Source: Cupriavidus cauae (lineage in GTDB: Bacteria; Pseudomonadota; Gammaproteobacteria; Burkholderiales; Burkholderiaceae). Taken from it: 64,000 nucleotides of DNA. Shown here piece by piece: positions 1 through 8,227 of this stretch (its first letter is position 1; the number at the start of each line of letters is the position of its first letter). The notes beneath the pieces were generated by a model. That model saw only the letters and a program-made list of their open reading frames with translations. It was not told the DNA's origin and searched no databases. The stretch lies in assembly GCF_008632125.1 (NCBI RefSeq), contig NZ_VWRN01000035.1:62001-126000 (forward strand). The letters run 5' to 3'. Position numbers and translations under genes: made by a program.

Positions 1-1
1 C

Positions 2-1345
2 CAGAGCGGGATCATCGATCCGCTGAACAAGGCGCTCGGCAAGCTGGAGGCGCCGCTGGCGCCCGCCGAGGCCGCCACCGGCTGGCGCCTGCTGGACGAG
101 GAACTGAGCCTGCCGGCCGCGGTGCTGTACGAAAGCCGGCTGGCCCACAACCTTGCCTGGATGCGCCGGTTCATGGACGAATATGGCGTGAAGCTGGCGC
201 CCCATGGCAAGACCACGATGGCGCCCAAGCTGTTCGCGCGGCAGCTCGAGGCCGGCGCCTGGGGTATCACGCTGGCGACCGCGCAGCAGACCGCCGCCGC
301 CCATGCGCATGGCGTCAAGCGCGTGCTGATGGCCAACCAGCTGGTGGGCCGGCGCAATATGGAGATCGTCGCCGACCTGCTGCGCGATCCCGATTTCGAA
401 TTCTTCTGCCTGGTCGACTCGGCCGAGCTGGTGGACCAGCTCGGCACGTTCTTCCGCGCGCGGGGCCAGCGCCTGCAGGTGCTGCTGGAACTGGGGGTGG
501 AGGGCGGGCGCACCGGCGTGCGCGACGCCGCGCAACAGCAGCAGGTGCTGGACGCGCTGGACCGTTGGTCCGACGCGCTGACGCTGGCCGGCGTGGAGAT
601 CTACGAGGGCGTGCTGCAGCAGGAGGCCGATATCCGCGCCTTCCTGCGCCGCACCGTCACGGTGACGCGCGAACTTGCCGCGCAGGGCCGTTTCGGCGCG
701 GGTGCCGAACCTCGCCCGGTGGTGCTGTCCGGCGCGGGCTCGGCCTGGTACGACGTGGTGGCCGAGGAATTCGCCGGCGCCGACATCGGCGCGCCGATCG
801 ACATCGTGCTGCGGCCGGGCTGCTATCTGACCCACGACGTCGGCATCTACCGGCAGGCGCAGCAGCGCATCCTGGCCAGCAACCCGGTGGCACGGAAGAT
901 GCGAGAGGGTCTGCAGCCCGCCTTGCAGCTGTGGGCCTATGTGCAGTCGATCCCCGAGCCGGACCGCGCGATCGTCGGCATGGGCAAGCGCGACGCCGCC
1001 TTCGATGCCGGCATGCCGATTCCGGCGCGGCACTTTCGTCCCGGTTCGGCTGATCGCGGGGCAAAGGACGACGCAAAGGACGGGACAAAGGACGGGGCAA
1101 AGGACGGGGCAAGCGCGCGGGGAACCGCGCCGGTCGATACGCCGTCCATACCTTCTCACTGGGAGATCACCGGCATGATGGATCAGCACGCCTATCTGCG
1201 GATCGCGCCGGGGGACGATGTGCGGGTCGGCGACATGATCGCCTTCGATATCTCGCACCCTTGCCTGACCTTCGACAAGTGGCGGCATATTCCGGTGCTG
1301 GACGACGAACTGCGCGTGGTCGATATCGTGCAGACCTTCTTCTGA
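2..1345 (+). CDS. D-amino-acid deaminase / D-threonine aldolase-like PLP enzyme (5' partial)
   Basis: The reading frame is open from the left edge, so the true start lies outside the window; 447 codons are visible. It belongs to the fold-type III PLP family (alanine-racemase N-terminal domain plus D-serine-dehydratase-like C-terminal domain). The motif KLAPHGKTTMAPKLF carries the expected Schiff-base Lys, and the C-terminal HPC (in SHPCLTFDKW) matches the His-x-Cys zinc site of D-serine dehydratases. Relatives are often annotated amino acid deaminase and sit with a sugar kinase and KDPG aldolase, as here. A charged low-complexity insert (repeated AKDG) lies just before the metal-binding domain and comes from a 12-bp DNA repeat. 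The exact substrate is not determined; D-serine or another D-amino acid is an inference. Confidence 0.85.
   Translation, partial: QSGIIDPLNKALGKLEAPLAPAEAATGWRLLDEELSLPAAVLYESRLAHNLAWMRRFMDEYGVKLAPHGKTTMAPKLFARQLEAGAWGITLATAQQTAAAHAHGVKRVLMANQLVGRRNMEIVADLLRDPDFEFFCLVDSAELVDQLGTFFRARGQRLQVLLELGVEGGRTGVRDAAQQQQVLDALDRWSDALTLAGVEIYEGVLQQEADIRAFLRRTVTVTRELAAQGRFGAGAEPRPVVLSGAGSAWYDVVAEEFAGADIGAPIDIVLRPGCYLTHDVGIYRQAQQRILASNPVARKMREGLQPALQLWAYVQSIPEPDRAIVGMGKRDAAFDAGMPIPARHFRPGSADRGAKDDAKDGTKDGAKDGASARGTAPVDTPSIPSHWEITGMMDQHAYLRIAPGDDVRVGDMIAFDISHPCLTFDKWRHIPVLDDELRVVDIVQTFF
1061..1108 (+). repeat. 12-bp in-frame tandem repeat, 4 units
   Basis: Four near-identical units of the form GCAAAGGACGGG lie in frame within the deaminase-like gene and encode an Ala-Lys-Asp-Gly/Asp run. 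The unit length keeps the frame. It is one of many such arrays in the window. Confidence 0.85.
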
Positions 1346-1426
1346 AGTTTCCCGCTTTTTCGGTCCTCCGGTCCTCCGGTTCCCCGGTTCTTCCGTTCCC
1401 CTTTCTCCCGTATCCGCGATCGCACC

Positions 1427-2362
1427 ATGAGCATCGATATCCTGGCCTTCGGCGAAGCGCTGGTCGAGTTCAACCAGCAGCCCGACGCGCCCGAACGCTA
1501 TCTGCAGGGCTTCGGCGGCGATACCTCCAACTTCTGCATCGCCGCCGCGCGCCAGGGTGCGCAGACGGGCTTCATCAGCGCGGTGGGCGCCGACAGTTTC
1601 GGCGAGCGCCTGCTGGCGCTGTGGACGCAGGAGCGTGTCGATACCCGCCATGTGCGCACCGACCCGCGGGCGCCGACCGGCGTCTACTTCGTCAGCCACG
1701 ACAACCACGGCCATCGCTTCGACTATCTGCGCGCCGGCTCGGCGGCGAGCTGCTACAGCCATGACGATCTGCCGCAGCAGGCGATCGCCGAAGCGCGCTA
1801 TCTGCATCTGTCCGGCATCAGCCTGGCGATCAGCAACACCGCCTGCGATGCCGGGCTCGCGGCAATGGAGCTGGCGCGCAAGGCGGGCGTCAAGATCTCG
1901 CTGGACACCAATCTGCGGCTGCGGCTGTGGTCGCTGGCCCGCGCGCGCGGCATCATGCGCGAAGCGCTCGGGATGACCGATATCTGCCTGCCGAGCTGGG
2001 ACGATGTCACGGTGCTGACCGGGCTCGACGACCGCGACGCCATCGTCGACCATCTGCTCGGCTGCGGCGTGAAACTGGTCGCGCTCAAGCTGGGCGAAGA
2101 GGGCGCCTACGTGGCGACGACGGATGCGCGCGCCCTGGTGCCCGCGTATCCGGTGCAGCCGCTCGACGCCACCGGGGCCGGCGATTGCTTCGGCGGCAGC
2201 TTCGTCGCGCGGCTCGCCGCCGGCGACGATCCCTTCGACGCGGCCCGCTATGCCAACGTGGCCGCCGCGCTGTCGACCACCGGCTATGGCGCGGTCGCGC
2301 CGATTCCCTCGGCGGAAACGGTGCTGGCGCGGCTGGCCGAATCCGTCTCGGTGATCCGATGA
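1427..2362 (+). CDS. kdgK: 2-dehydro-3-deoxygluconokinase (PfkB/ribokinase family)
   Basis: A 311-residue PfkB-family sugar kinase of normal length. The N-terminal signature GGDTSNFCIAAARQG follows residue 28, and the C-terminal signature DATGAGDCFGGSF begins at residue 247 with the catalytic-base Asp of GAGD at 253. Adjacent KDPG aldolase suggests the substrate is 2-keto-3-deoxygluconate (or the galactonate epimer), giving KDPG for cleavage to pyruvate and glyceraldehyde-3-phosphate. It starts 81 bp after the deaminase-like gene, probably in the same operon; the gap holds imperfect copies of GGTCCTCC. No good Shine-Dalgarno is visible. The family call is firm; the exact sugar is inferred from context. 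Confidence 0.87.
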   Translation: MSIDILAFGEALVEFNQQPDAPERYLQGFGGDTSNFCIAAARQGAQTGFISAVGADSFGERLLALWTQERVDTRHVRTDPRAPTGVYFVSHDNHGHRFDYLRAGSAASCYSHDDLPQQAIAEARYLHLSGISLAISNTACDAGLAAMELARKAGVKISLDTNLRLRLWSLARARGIMREALGMTDICLPSWDDVTVLTGLDDRDAIVDHLLGCGVKLVALKLGEEGAYVATTDARALVPAYPVQPLDATGAGDCFGGSFVARLAAGDDPFDAARYANVAAALSTTGYGAVAPIPSAETVLARLAESVSVIR

Positions 2363-2503
2363 TGGCGCCGGTCCGCGCTCGCGGTGCTGCCGCGCGGCTG
2401 TCGCGCACGCTGGACCGGCTGGCGGGGCTGCGGCTGGATCTGCGCGTGCTGAAGCGGCCGACGCTTCCTTTCAACCCGTACCGACTTCTTTCCCGATAAC
2501 GCC

Positions 2504-3145
2504 ATGCCCAGCCAATCTCCCTCGCTGATCGACCGCCTGGCCGGCGTGCCGGTCATTCCCGTGCTCGAGTTCCACTCCGTCGACGAGGCGCTGCGCGTCT
2601 CCGAGGCGCTGGTGGCCGGCGGCCTGCCGGTGCTCGAAATCACGCTGCGCACGCCGGTCGCCATCGAGGCGATGCGCGCGGTCGCCGCGGCCTTGCCGCA
2701 GGCAGTGGTCGGCGCCGGTACCGTGCTCGATGTCGCGCAGTTGCATGCGGTGCGCGATGCCGGCGCGCAGTTCGCCGTCTCGCCCGGGCTGACACCGCGG
2801 CTCGCCGAAGGCGCACGCGATGCCGGCATTTCGCTGCTGCCGGGGGTTGCGACCGCCAGCGAGGCGATGGCCGCGCTCGAGGCCGGCTTTACCTTCCTGA
2901 AGTTCTTCCCGGCCGAGGCCGCCGGCGGCATGCCGATGCTGAAGTCGCTGAACGGGCCGCTGCCGCGGCTGCGCTTCTGCCCGACCGGCGGCATCGACGC
3001 GGCGCGTGCGCCGGCCTATCTGGCGCTGCCGAACGTGGTCTGCGTCGGCGGCTCCTGGGTCGTGCCCAAGGACGCGGTCGCCAGCGGCGACTGGGCGCGC
3101 ATCCGCTCGCTGGCGGAAGAGGCCGCGGCGCTGCGGCGCAGCTGA
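2504..3145 (+). CDS. eda: KDPG aldolase / 4-hydroxy-2-oxoglutarate aldolase
   Basis: 213 residues, the usual length of the class I KDPG/KHG aldolase family, a single TIM barrel. Glu45 in EITLRTP and the Schiff-base Lys133 in [12 protein letters not shown] fall at the same residue numbers as in E. coli Eda. [19 protein letters not shown] and PTGGID are also family motifs. It cleaves 2-keto-3-deoxy-6-phosphogluconate to pyruvate plus glyceraldehyde-3-phosphate. It lies 141 bp after the kinase that would make its substrate, closing a short Entner-Doudoroff-type branch. 6-phosphogalactonate is an alternative substrate. A repetitive intergenic region follows. Confidence 0.92.
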   Translation: MPSQSPSLIDRLAGVPVIPVLEFHSVDEALRVSEALVAGGLPVLEITLRTPVAIEAMRAVAAALPQAVVGAGTVLDVAQLHAVRDAGAQFAVSPGLTPRLAEGARDAGISLLPGVATASEAMAALEAGFTFLKFFPAEAAGGMPMLKSLNGPLPRLRFCPTGGIDAARAPAYLALPNVVCVGGSWVVPKDAVASGDWARIRSLAEEAAALRRS

Positions 3146-3158
3146 GCGCGGGCTTCCT

Positions 3159-3292
3159 GCCGCGCTCTTGCGGCGCTCCTTCGGTCCTTCTTTCGAGCGC
3201 CTTTCGCGCTCGTGCGGCGCCCGTCCGGCGCTTGTCCGGCGCTTGTCCGGGTCCGTCCGGCGCCGGCAAGCGCTCGGCATGCGCTCGGCATG
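3159..3292. repeat. Degenerate array with ~11-bp period downstream of eda
   Basis: The sequence reads as consecutive 10-12 bp units ending in TCG/TCCG or GCG, with exact 11-bp doublets GCGCTTGTCCG and CGCTCGGCATG. There is no convincing ORF or U-tract terminator. It fills most of the gap between eda and the next promoter. Confidence 0.65.
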
Positions 3293-3339
3293 CGCCAGCC
3301 CGGCGCGCCTCGCGCGCTGCAGCACGGCCGTTGGCCTGC

Positions 3340-3385
3340 TGTCGGACAAAGGCGGATTGTCCGGGCCGTCGGCGCCACCTAAGCT
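3340..3385 (+). promoter_or_regulatory. Sigma-70-like promoter with TGTCGGACA element, for the ClsC-like gene
   Basis: -35 TTGTCC (3357-3362), 17-bp spacer, -10 TAAGCT (3380-3385), start codon at 3413. The element TGTCGGACA lies at 3340-3348, eight bases before the -35. The same element with identical spacing occurs at 12565. Hexamer matches are moderate; the repeated architecture raises confidence. Confidence 0.5.
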
Positions 3386-3412
3386 GACAGCATCCGGACT
3401 GATGGAGTCGGC

Positions 3413-5224
3413 ATGACGGCGTTTGCGGTGTCGTGGGGGAAAGCGAGGCCGCGCACGGCGAGCTGGTTGCGCTGGCTCGCCACGGTGACGCTGGCGCTGA
3501 GCGCTTCCGCCTGCGCCAGCCTGCCGCAGGATGTACCACGCCGGCCCTCGACCGCCTTCGCCGGCTGGGCCGATACGCCGCTGGGCCAGGTCGTCGCCCG
3601 CAGTACGCCGGACCCGGCACTGTCCGGCTTCCACCTGGTGTCGTCCGGCGAAGAGGCCTACGGCACGCTGATCACGCTGGCCGACCGCGCCACCCGTTCC
3701 CTCGATCTGCAGTACTACATCGTTGCCGCCGACGAATCGTCGCGCGAGATCCTGCGCCGCGTGCGCGCGGCCGCCGAGCGCGGCGTGCATGTGCGGCTGC
3801 TGGTCGACGACCTGCACAGCGACGGCAAGGACCCGGCCTTCCTGCGTTTCGCACGCCATCCCAATATCGAGGTGCGCTACTTCAATCCGTTTCCCGCGGG
3901 GCGCTTCTCCAAGCTGACGCGCTTCATCAGCGTGGTCGGCGACGCCCGCCGGGTCAACCGGCGCATGCACAACAAGGTCTTCATCGCCGACAACGCGATG
4001 GCGATGACCGGCGGCCGCAATATCGGCAACGCGTATTTCCTGCGCGCGCCGGATACCAACTTCGTCGATCTCGACGTGGTGGTGGCCGGCCCCGCGGTGC
4101 GCAGGCTGTCGGCGGGCTTCGACGAGTACTGGAACAGCCAGTACGCCTATCCGGTGGAGGCACTCGCCAATCCGAACGAGGCGGCGCCGGGACCGGCGGG
4201 CACGCCGCCGGGTTCGGGCGTGCAGGCCGCCGGTAATCGGGAAACGGAAGGGGCGGGCGGATCGTCCGGCTCGGGTTCCGGCAGATCGGGCGTTGGCGGA
4301 TCGGCCTCCGGTGCATCGGGCTCTGGTGGTTCGGGCTCCGGTGGATCGACCGGTTCGAGCGGTTCGTCTTCGCCGCCCGCGCCCGAGCAGGCGCTGGTCG
4401 ACGAGGCCGCGCAGCGCGAGGCCGAGCAGAAGCGGCTGGAGGCGAGCGGCATGACGGCGCCGCAGAAGATCGATCCGAACAAGAGCTTCCTGGCGCGCGA
4501 GCTGATCCGCGGCGGCAAGCTGAACTTCGAATGGGCGCGCGCCAGCGTGCTGGTCGACAACCCCGCCAAGGTCGAGCCCGACAAGCTGCCGGACAGCGAC
4601 GACACGCTGGCCGACGAGGTCGCGCGGATGATGAACGAGGCGCGGCAGGAGATCATCATCATTTCGCCGTACCTGGTGCCGGGCAAGCGCGGCGTCGAAT
4701 GGCTGACCGGCCTGGCCCGTCGCGGGGTCAAGATACGCGTACTGACGAACTCGCTGGCGGCGACCGATTCGCCGATCGTGCACGTCGGCTACAAGCGTTA
4801 TCGGAAGGAGCTGCTGCGCGCCGGCGTCGAGCTGCACGAGCTGAAGTCACGGCTGCATCGGCAGCAGCGCGCGGTGGGGGATTTCAAGTCCTCGCAGGCG
4901 AGCCTGCATGTCAAGGCGGCGGTGGTGGACCGCACCACGCTGTTCGTCGGCTCGATGAACTTCGATCCGCGCTCGATCACGCAGAACACCGAGACCGGCA
5001 TCATCGTGCGCAACGAGCGGCTGGCGGGGCAGGTGGCGCAGCTGTTCACGGGCGCGATCGGCGTCAACAGCTGGCGCCTGCGGCTGTCGGAGGACGACAA
5101 GCTGCAATGGGTGGACGGGCAGGGCAAGCAGGCGGTGGTGCTCGATACCGAGCCGGATACCACCTGGTCGCAGCGCTTCTGGATCGACGTGCTGACGCCC
5201 TTTACGCCGGAAGAGCTGCTGTAA
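3413..5224 (+). CDS. Phospholipase D family lipoprotein, ClsC-like cardiolipin synthase
   Basis: 603 residues with two HKD motifs: HNKVFIAD (His186, Lys188) and HVKAAVVD (His499, Lys501). The arrangement is that of ClsC/YmdC-type phosphatidyltransferases, which join a phosphatidyl group to phosphatidylglycerol or phosphatidylethanolamine. The N-terminus has a hydrophobic stretch ending in SASAC, a probable lipobox, so it is likely a lipoprotein on the periplasmic side. It is about 130 residues longer than E. coli ClsC because of a Gly/Ser-rich linker (roughly residues 250-330) between the two catalytic halves. GATGGAG lies 5 bp before the ATG. A second, ClsA-type enzyme is at 43671. Confidence 0.85.
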   Translation: MTAFAVSWGKARPRTASWLRWLATVTLALSASACASLPQDVPRRPSTAFAGWADTPLGQVVARSTPDPALSGFHLVSSGEEAYGTLITLADRATRSLDLQYYIVAADESSREILRRVRAAAERGVHVRLLVDDLHSDGKDPAFLRFARHPNIEVRYFNPFPAGRFSKLTRFISVVGDARRVNRRMHNKVFIADNAMAMTGGRNIGNAYFLRAPDTNFVDLDVVVAGPAVRRLSAGFDEYWNSQYAYPVEALANPNEAAPGPAGTPPGSGVQAAGNRETEGAGGSSGSGSGRSGVGGSASGASGSGGSGSGGSTGSSGSSSPPAPEQALVDEAAQREAEQKRLEASGMTAPQKIDPNKSFLARELIRGGKLNFEWARASVLVDNPAKVEPDKLPDSDDTLADEVARMMNEARQEIIIISPYLVPGKRGVEWLTGLARRGVKIRVLTNSLAATDSPIVHVGYKRYRKELLRAGVELHELKSRLHRQQRAVGDFKSSQASLHVKAAVVDRTTLFVGSMNFDPRSITQNTETGIIVRNERLAGQVAQLFTGAIGVNSWRLRLSEDDKLQWVDGQGKQAVVLDTEPDTTWSQRFWIDVLTPFTPEELL

Positions 5225-5362
5225 GCCGCCGGCAGCGGCAAGGCGCCGGCTGCATCAAGGCACCCGCTGCCCAGGCTCCGATTGCAGCAAGGCGCCGACT
5301 ACTGGAGGCGCCGGCAGGCCGCCGCGCATCTGGCGGGCGGCCTGCCGGGTTGCCTGCCTGGC

Positions 5363-5494
5363 TTACTTGTGACGATCCGCCGCGCCTTCGAGCTTTTGCC
5401 CGCCGCGCTGGATGTCCTGGCCGAGCCCGGCCATCGTGTTGCAGCCGGTCAGCAGCACAGCCAGCATCAGACCGAAAATCCAACCTTTTTTCAC
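5363..5494 (-). CDS. Entericidin-like small lipoprotein
   Basis: A 43-residue protein starting at GTG 5494, preceded by AAAAGGAG with a 6-nt spacer. The sequence VKKGWIFGLMLAVLLTGC is a lipoprotein signal with lipobox LTGC, followed by NTMAGLGQDIQRGG, the conserved core of the entericidin A/B family. These tiny outer-membrane lipoproteins form antidote/toxin pairs in E. coli; only one member is present here, so toxin or antidote status cannot be assigned. A longer upstream reading frame exists but lacks a ribosome site and does not resemble protein. Confidence 0.87.
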   Translation of the reverse strand: MKKGWIFGLMLAVLLTGCNTMAGLGQDIQRGGQKLEGAADRHK

Positions 5495-5688
5495 ACTGCG
5501 CTCCTTTTGAGATGTTGCGAACGGGGCGATTTTACAATTGGTGCGGCCCGCTGCGCACAGGGCAGTGTGGCTATTTGTAACGGCCGGCCGGGCGGACGAA
5601 CGGGCAGGGCGCCGAAGGGGCGCAGAGCGGACGCAAAACGGATGCGGAAGGTGCCGGAAGGGGCAACGAAGGGGGGACGGTGCCCTCC

Positions 5689-6222
5689 CTAGACGTAGGC
5701 GATCAGCCTTCCGGCCGCGATCACCAGCGTCCAGGTCAGCAGCGACAGCACCGCCGCGGTGCGGGCCGCGCGCGGCGGCCGGACGCCGACGTTCCAGTCG
5801 GCCACGGCAGCGCCGCTGCGGGCCTCGCCCGGGCCGGCCGCCCGCTGCAGGGCCCGGTACGGCCACAAATGAAACGCCAGGGCATTGAGCAGCCCCAGGG
5901 CGATCAGGGCCAGCTTGGCATACAGCGCGGGATTGGTCGCCAGTTCGTCCGCATGCGCCAGCAACAGCAGGACGCCGCTGATCGCCACCGCGACGAAGGC
6001 TGCCATCGTCAGCGGCAGAACCTGGCGCAGCAGCGCCGTCACCGGCAGATTGCGCCAGAGCCCGGCGAGGCGCAGATCGACCACGGCGATGGTGCCGAAC
6101 AGCAGCGCCATGCCGGCCAGGTGGACGATCTCGACCAGCGGATAGGCCCAGGCGGAAGCGCGCAGCGCGCTCGACAGCGGCAACGCCGCCAGCGTCGCGC
6201 CGAGTTCCGTCAGCGATGCCAC
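5689..6222 (-). CDS. Small integral membrane protein (DUF6644-like)
   Basis: 177 residues from a proposed GTG start at 6222, 19 bp after the stop of the upstream gene. Four or five hydrophobic segments are visible (for example VEIVHLAGMALLFGTIAVVD and VAVAISGVLLLLAHADEL), with His residues in the first two helices that recall membrane-cytochrome-like small proteins. Pairing with a DUF6152 gene is common in proteobacteria. The function is unknown. The start could be elsewhere because no Shine-Dalgarno is evident. Confidence 0.7.
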   Translation of the reverse strand: MASLTELGATLAALPLSSALRASAWAYPLVEIVHLAGMALLFGTIAVVDLRLAGLWRNLPVTALLRQVLPLTMAAFVAVAISGVLLLLAHADELATNPALYAKLALIALGLLNALAFHLWPYRALQRAAGPGEARSGAAVADWNVGVRPPRAARTAAVLSLLTWTLVIAAGRLIAYV

Positions 6223-6241
6223 GGCGGGCGGGGCAGGCCGA

Positions 6242-6670
6242 TCAGCGCAGTTCGACGGTCTGGCCGTCGAGCACGATCCGCTCGGCGCGCATCTCGTCGC
6301 CGTGTTCCTTGCTGGGATAGCCGACGATGGTGACCTCGCGGCCGACCGCGACCTTGTCGGCGGTCGCCCCGCGCGCCTGCATCCGCGAGATCGGCGCCAG
6401 CACGGCGAGCCAGCGCTTGCCGTTGGCATCGATCCGCACCATCGCGTGCGGGTTCTCGTATTTGACCTCGGTCAGCTTGCCGGTCAGCGTGATCGGCTTG
6501 CTGTCGTCATAGCTGGACCAGCCGTGATGGGCGGCGGCCGGGCCGGCCAGCAGGGCGGCGAGCGCCGCGGCGCAGGAAAGCGCGGCCAACGGGGCGGCGC
6601 GCATCGCTGGGAACCGGTGGAACGGGCGGGACAAAGCGGACAGGCGGGACAAGCGGGACAGGTGGGACAT
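6242..6670 (-). CDS. Exported DUF6152 family protein
   Basis: 142 residues with a signal peptide (hydrophobic core then GPAAAHHGWSSYD) and a small beta-rich domain containing ITLTGKLTEVKYENPHA, typical of DUF6152. The first ATG (6670) has GGAG seven bases upstream, so it is preferred over the internal ATG at 6604. The extra N-terminal residues SRLSRLSALSR are encoded by a 9-10 bp repeat (GCGGGACAA-like, 6624-6668), so the start appears to have grown inside a repeat. It forms an operon with the membrane protein downstream. Function unknown, probably periplasmic. Confidence 0.78.
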   Translation of the reverse strand: MSHLSRLSRLSALSRPFHRFPAMRAAPLAALSCAAALAALLAGPAAAHHGWSSYDDSKPITLTGKLTEVKYENPHAMVRIDANGKRWLAVLAPISRMQARGATADKVAVGREVTIVGYPSKEHGDEMRAERIVLDGQTVELR

Positions 6671-6764
6671 GGCGGATCTCCGTAACGGCAGGCAGCGGGC
6701 GGGCAGCGGACGGAACGCATGGAAGCGGACGGCGGGCTCCGTCCGCTGCTGAGTATAGCTCCCG

Positions 6765-8078
6765 CTAGCCGGTCGTATCGGGCTCCGGCCCTTCCTCGGA
6801 GGGCAGCGGGGTGGCCAGCACCTTGTCGATGCGCTTGCCGTCCATATCGACGATCTCGAACTTCCAGTCCAGCCAGCTGACCGAGTCGGCGATCTGCGGC
6901 AGCCGTCCCAGCAGCAGCAACAGCATGCCCGACAGCGTGTGATAGCGCTCCTTGTCCTCCTCCGGCACGCTGCGCAGGCCGATGCGGTCCTTGAGCTCGG
7001 GGATCGGGATCAGGCCGTCGAGCAGCCAGGAGCCGTCCTCGCGCTGCACCGCCCATTCGTCGCCGGCGATGTCCGGCTTGAACTCGCCTGTGATCGCCTC
7101 GATCAGGTCCTGCAGCGTGACGATGCCCAGCACCTCGCCGTACTCGTCGATGACGAAGGCCATCTGCCCGCCGGACGAGCGGAAATGTTCGAGCAGCTCC
7201 ATGCCGGTGACGCTCTCGGGCACATAGACCGGGGCCTGCATCACCGCCGCCAGGTCGGTGGCCTCGCCGCGCAGCTTGCGCGCCAGCAGCTGGCGCGCGC
7301 TGACCACGCCGATCACGTCGTGCATGCCGCCGCGCACCACCGGAAAGCGCGAATGGTCCGACTCCTCGATGCGGCGCAGGTTTTCCTCCAGCGGCAGTTC
7401 GACGTCGAGGCTGATCACGTCGCCGCGCGGCACCATCAGCGAAGTCAGCTGGCGGTCGTCGAGCCGGAACACGTTGCGCACCATGGTGTGCTCGTGGCGC
7501 TCGATCACGCCGGCCTCCGAGCCCTCGACCAGCAGCGCGTGGATTTCTTCCTCGGTGACCGCGGGGCCGGCGCCGCTCTTGACGCCGATCAGCCGCAGCA
7601 CCAGCCGCGTCGAGCTCGACAGCAGCTTGACGAAGGGCGTCGAGGCGATCGCCAGCCAGGACAGCGGCCGCGCGACGGCGCGCGCCAGCGTTTCGGGCGC
7701 CAGCTGGCCCAGCCGCTTGGGCACCAGCTCGCCGAGCACGATGGAAAAGTAGGTCAGGCCCGCGACCACGATCGCGGTCGCCACGTAGCCCGCGGTGGGC
7801 TGCGCCATACCGAGTCCCTGCAGCCAGATGCCGAGCGGCTGTGCCAGCGCGGACTCGCCCACCACGCCGTTGAGCACCCCGATCGACGTGATGCCGATCT
7901 GCACGGTGGACAGGAAGCGGGTCGGATCCTCGCCCAGCTTGACCGCCTCGATCGCGCCGCGGTCGCCCTCGTCGATCAGCTTCTGCAGGCGGGCCTTGCG
8001 GGCCGAAACCAGCGCGATCTCCGACATGGCGAACACGCCGTTGAGCAGGATCAGCGCCAGCAGGATGGCTATTTCCAT
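6765..8078 (-). CDS. CNNM/CorC-type (hemolysin C family) membrane protein
   Basis: 437 residues: N-terminal DUF21/CNNM transmembrane domain (about 1-190, with NGVFAMSEIALVSARKARL), a CBS pair (about 210-330, including the VIDEYGEVLGIVTLQDLIEA region) and a C-terminal CorC_HlyC domain (about 345-420). Family members are implicated in Mg/Co transport and are often misnamed hemolysins. Length and domain order are normal. The start ATG at 8078 has no clear Shine-Dalgarno. The gene is divergent from the XRE regulator at 8228, with a 149-bp intergenic region between them. Confidence 0.88.
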   Translation of the reverse strand: MEIAILLALILLNGVFAMSEIALVSARKARLQKLIDEGDRGAIEAVKLGEDPTRFLSTVQIGITSIGVLNGVVGESALAQPLGIWLQGLGMAQPTAGYVATAIVVAGLTYFSIVLGELVPKRLGQLAPETLARAVARPLSWLAIASTPFVKLLSSSTRLVLRLIGVKSGAGPAVTEEEIHALLVEGSEAGVIERHEHTMVRNVFRLDDRQLTSLMVPRGDVISLDVELPLEENLRRIEESDHSRFPVVRGGMHDVIGVVSARQLLARKLRGEATDLAAVMQAPVYVPESVTGMELLEHFRSSGGQMAFVIDEYGEVLGIVTLQDLIEAITGEFKPDIAGDEWAVQREDGSWLLDGLIPIPELKDRIGLRSVPEEDKERYHTLSGMLLLLLGRLPQIADSVSWLDWKFEIVDMDGKRIDKVLATPLPSEEGPEPDTTG

Positions 8079-8176
8079 CGGGTTGCGCGCCCTACGCGCG
8101 CGGGTGTTGTCGAGCCGTCAAGCATAACATCGGCATGTGGCCGGTCCGGCTTCGGTCCGGCTTCGGTACGGCGTTC

Positions 8177-8221
8177 ATTACCTGGCAGGTTATCGCCAGC
8201 GCGCGCACCGCATGCTGTAAT
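8177..8221 (+). promoter_or_regulatory. Operator-like palindrome and -10 box of the XRE regulator gene
   Basis: The 17-bp palindrome ATTACCTG-G-CAGGTTAT (8177-8193) has 7 of 8 matching arm positions. A -10 hexamer TGTAAT lies at 8216-8221, so transcription should begin at about 8228, which is the A of the regulator ATG. This predicts a leaderless mRNA and an autoregulatory site abutting the -35 region. Confidence 0.5.
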
Positions 8222-8227
8222 GCGGCC

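Noticed and set aside
2359..2499. 46-codon ORF overlapping the kinase stop (ATGA) and ending before eda
   Set aside because: Arg/Leu-rich, no recognisable features, no ribosome site of its own; more likely an intercistronic sequence.
2471..4837. Very long open frame on the minus strand opposite eda and the ClsC-like gene
   Set aside because: Composition (Arg, Gln, His, Gly-rich) is that of an antisense frame in GC-rich DNA; the plus-strand genes have clear motifs.
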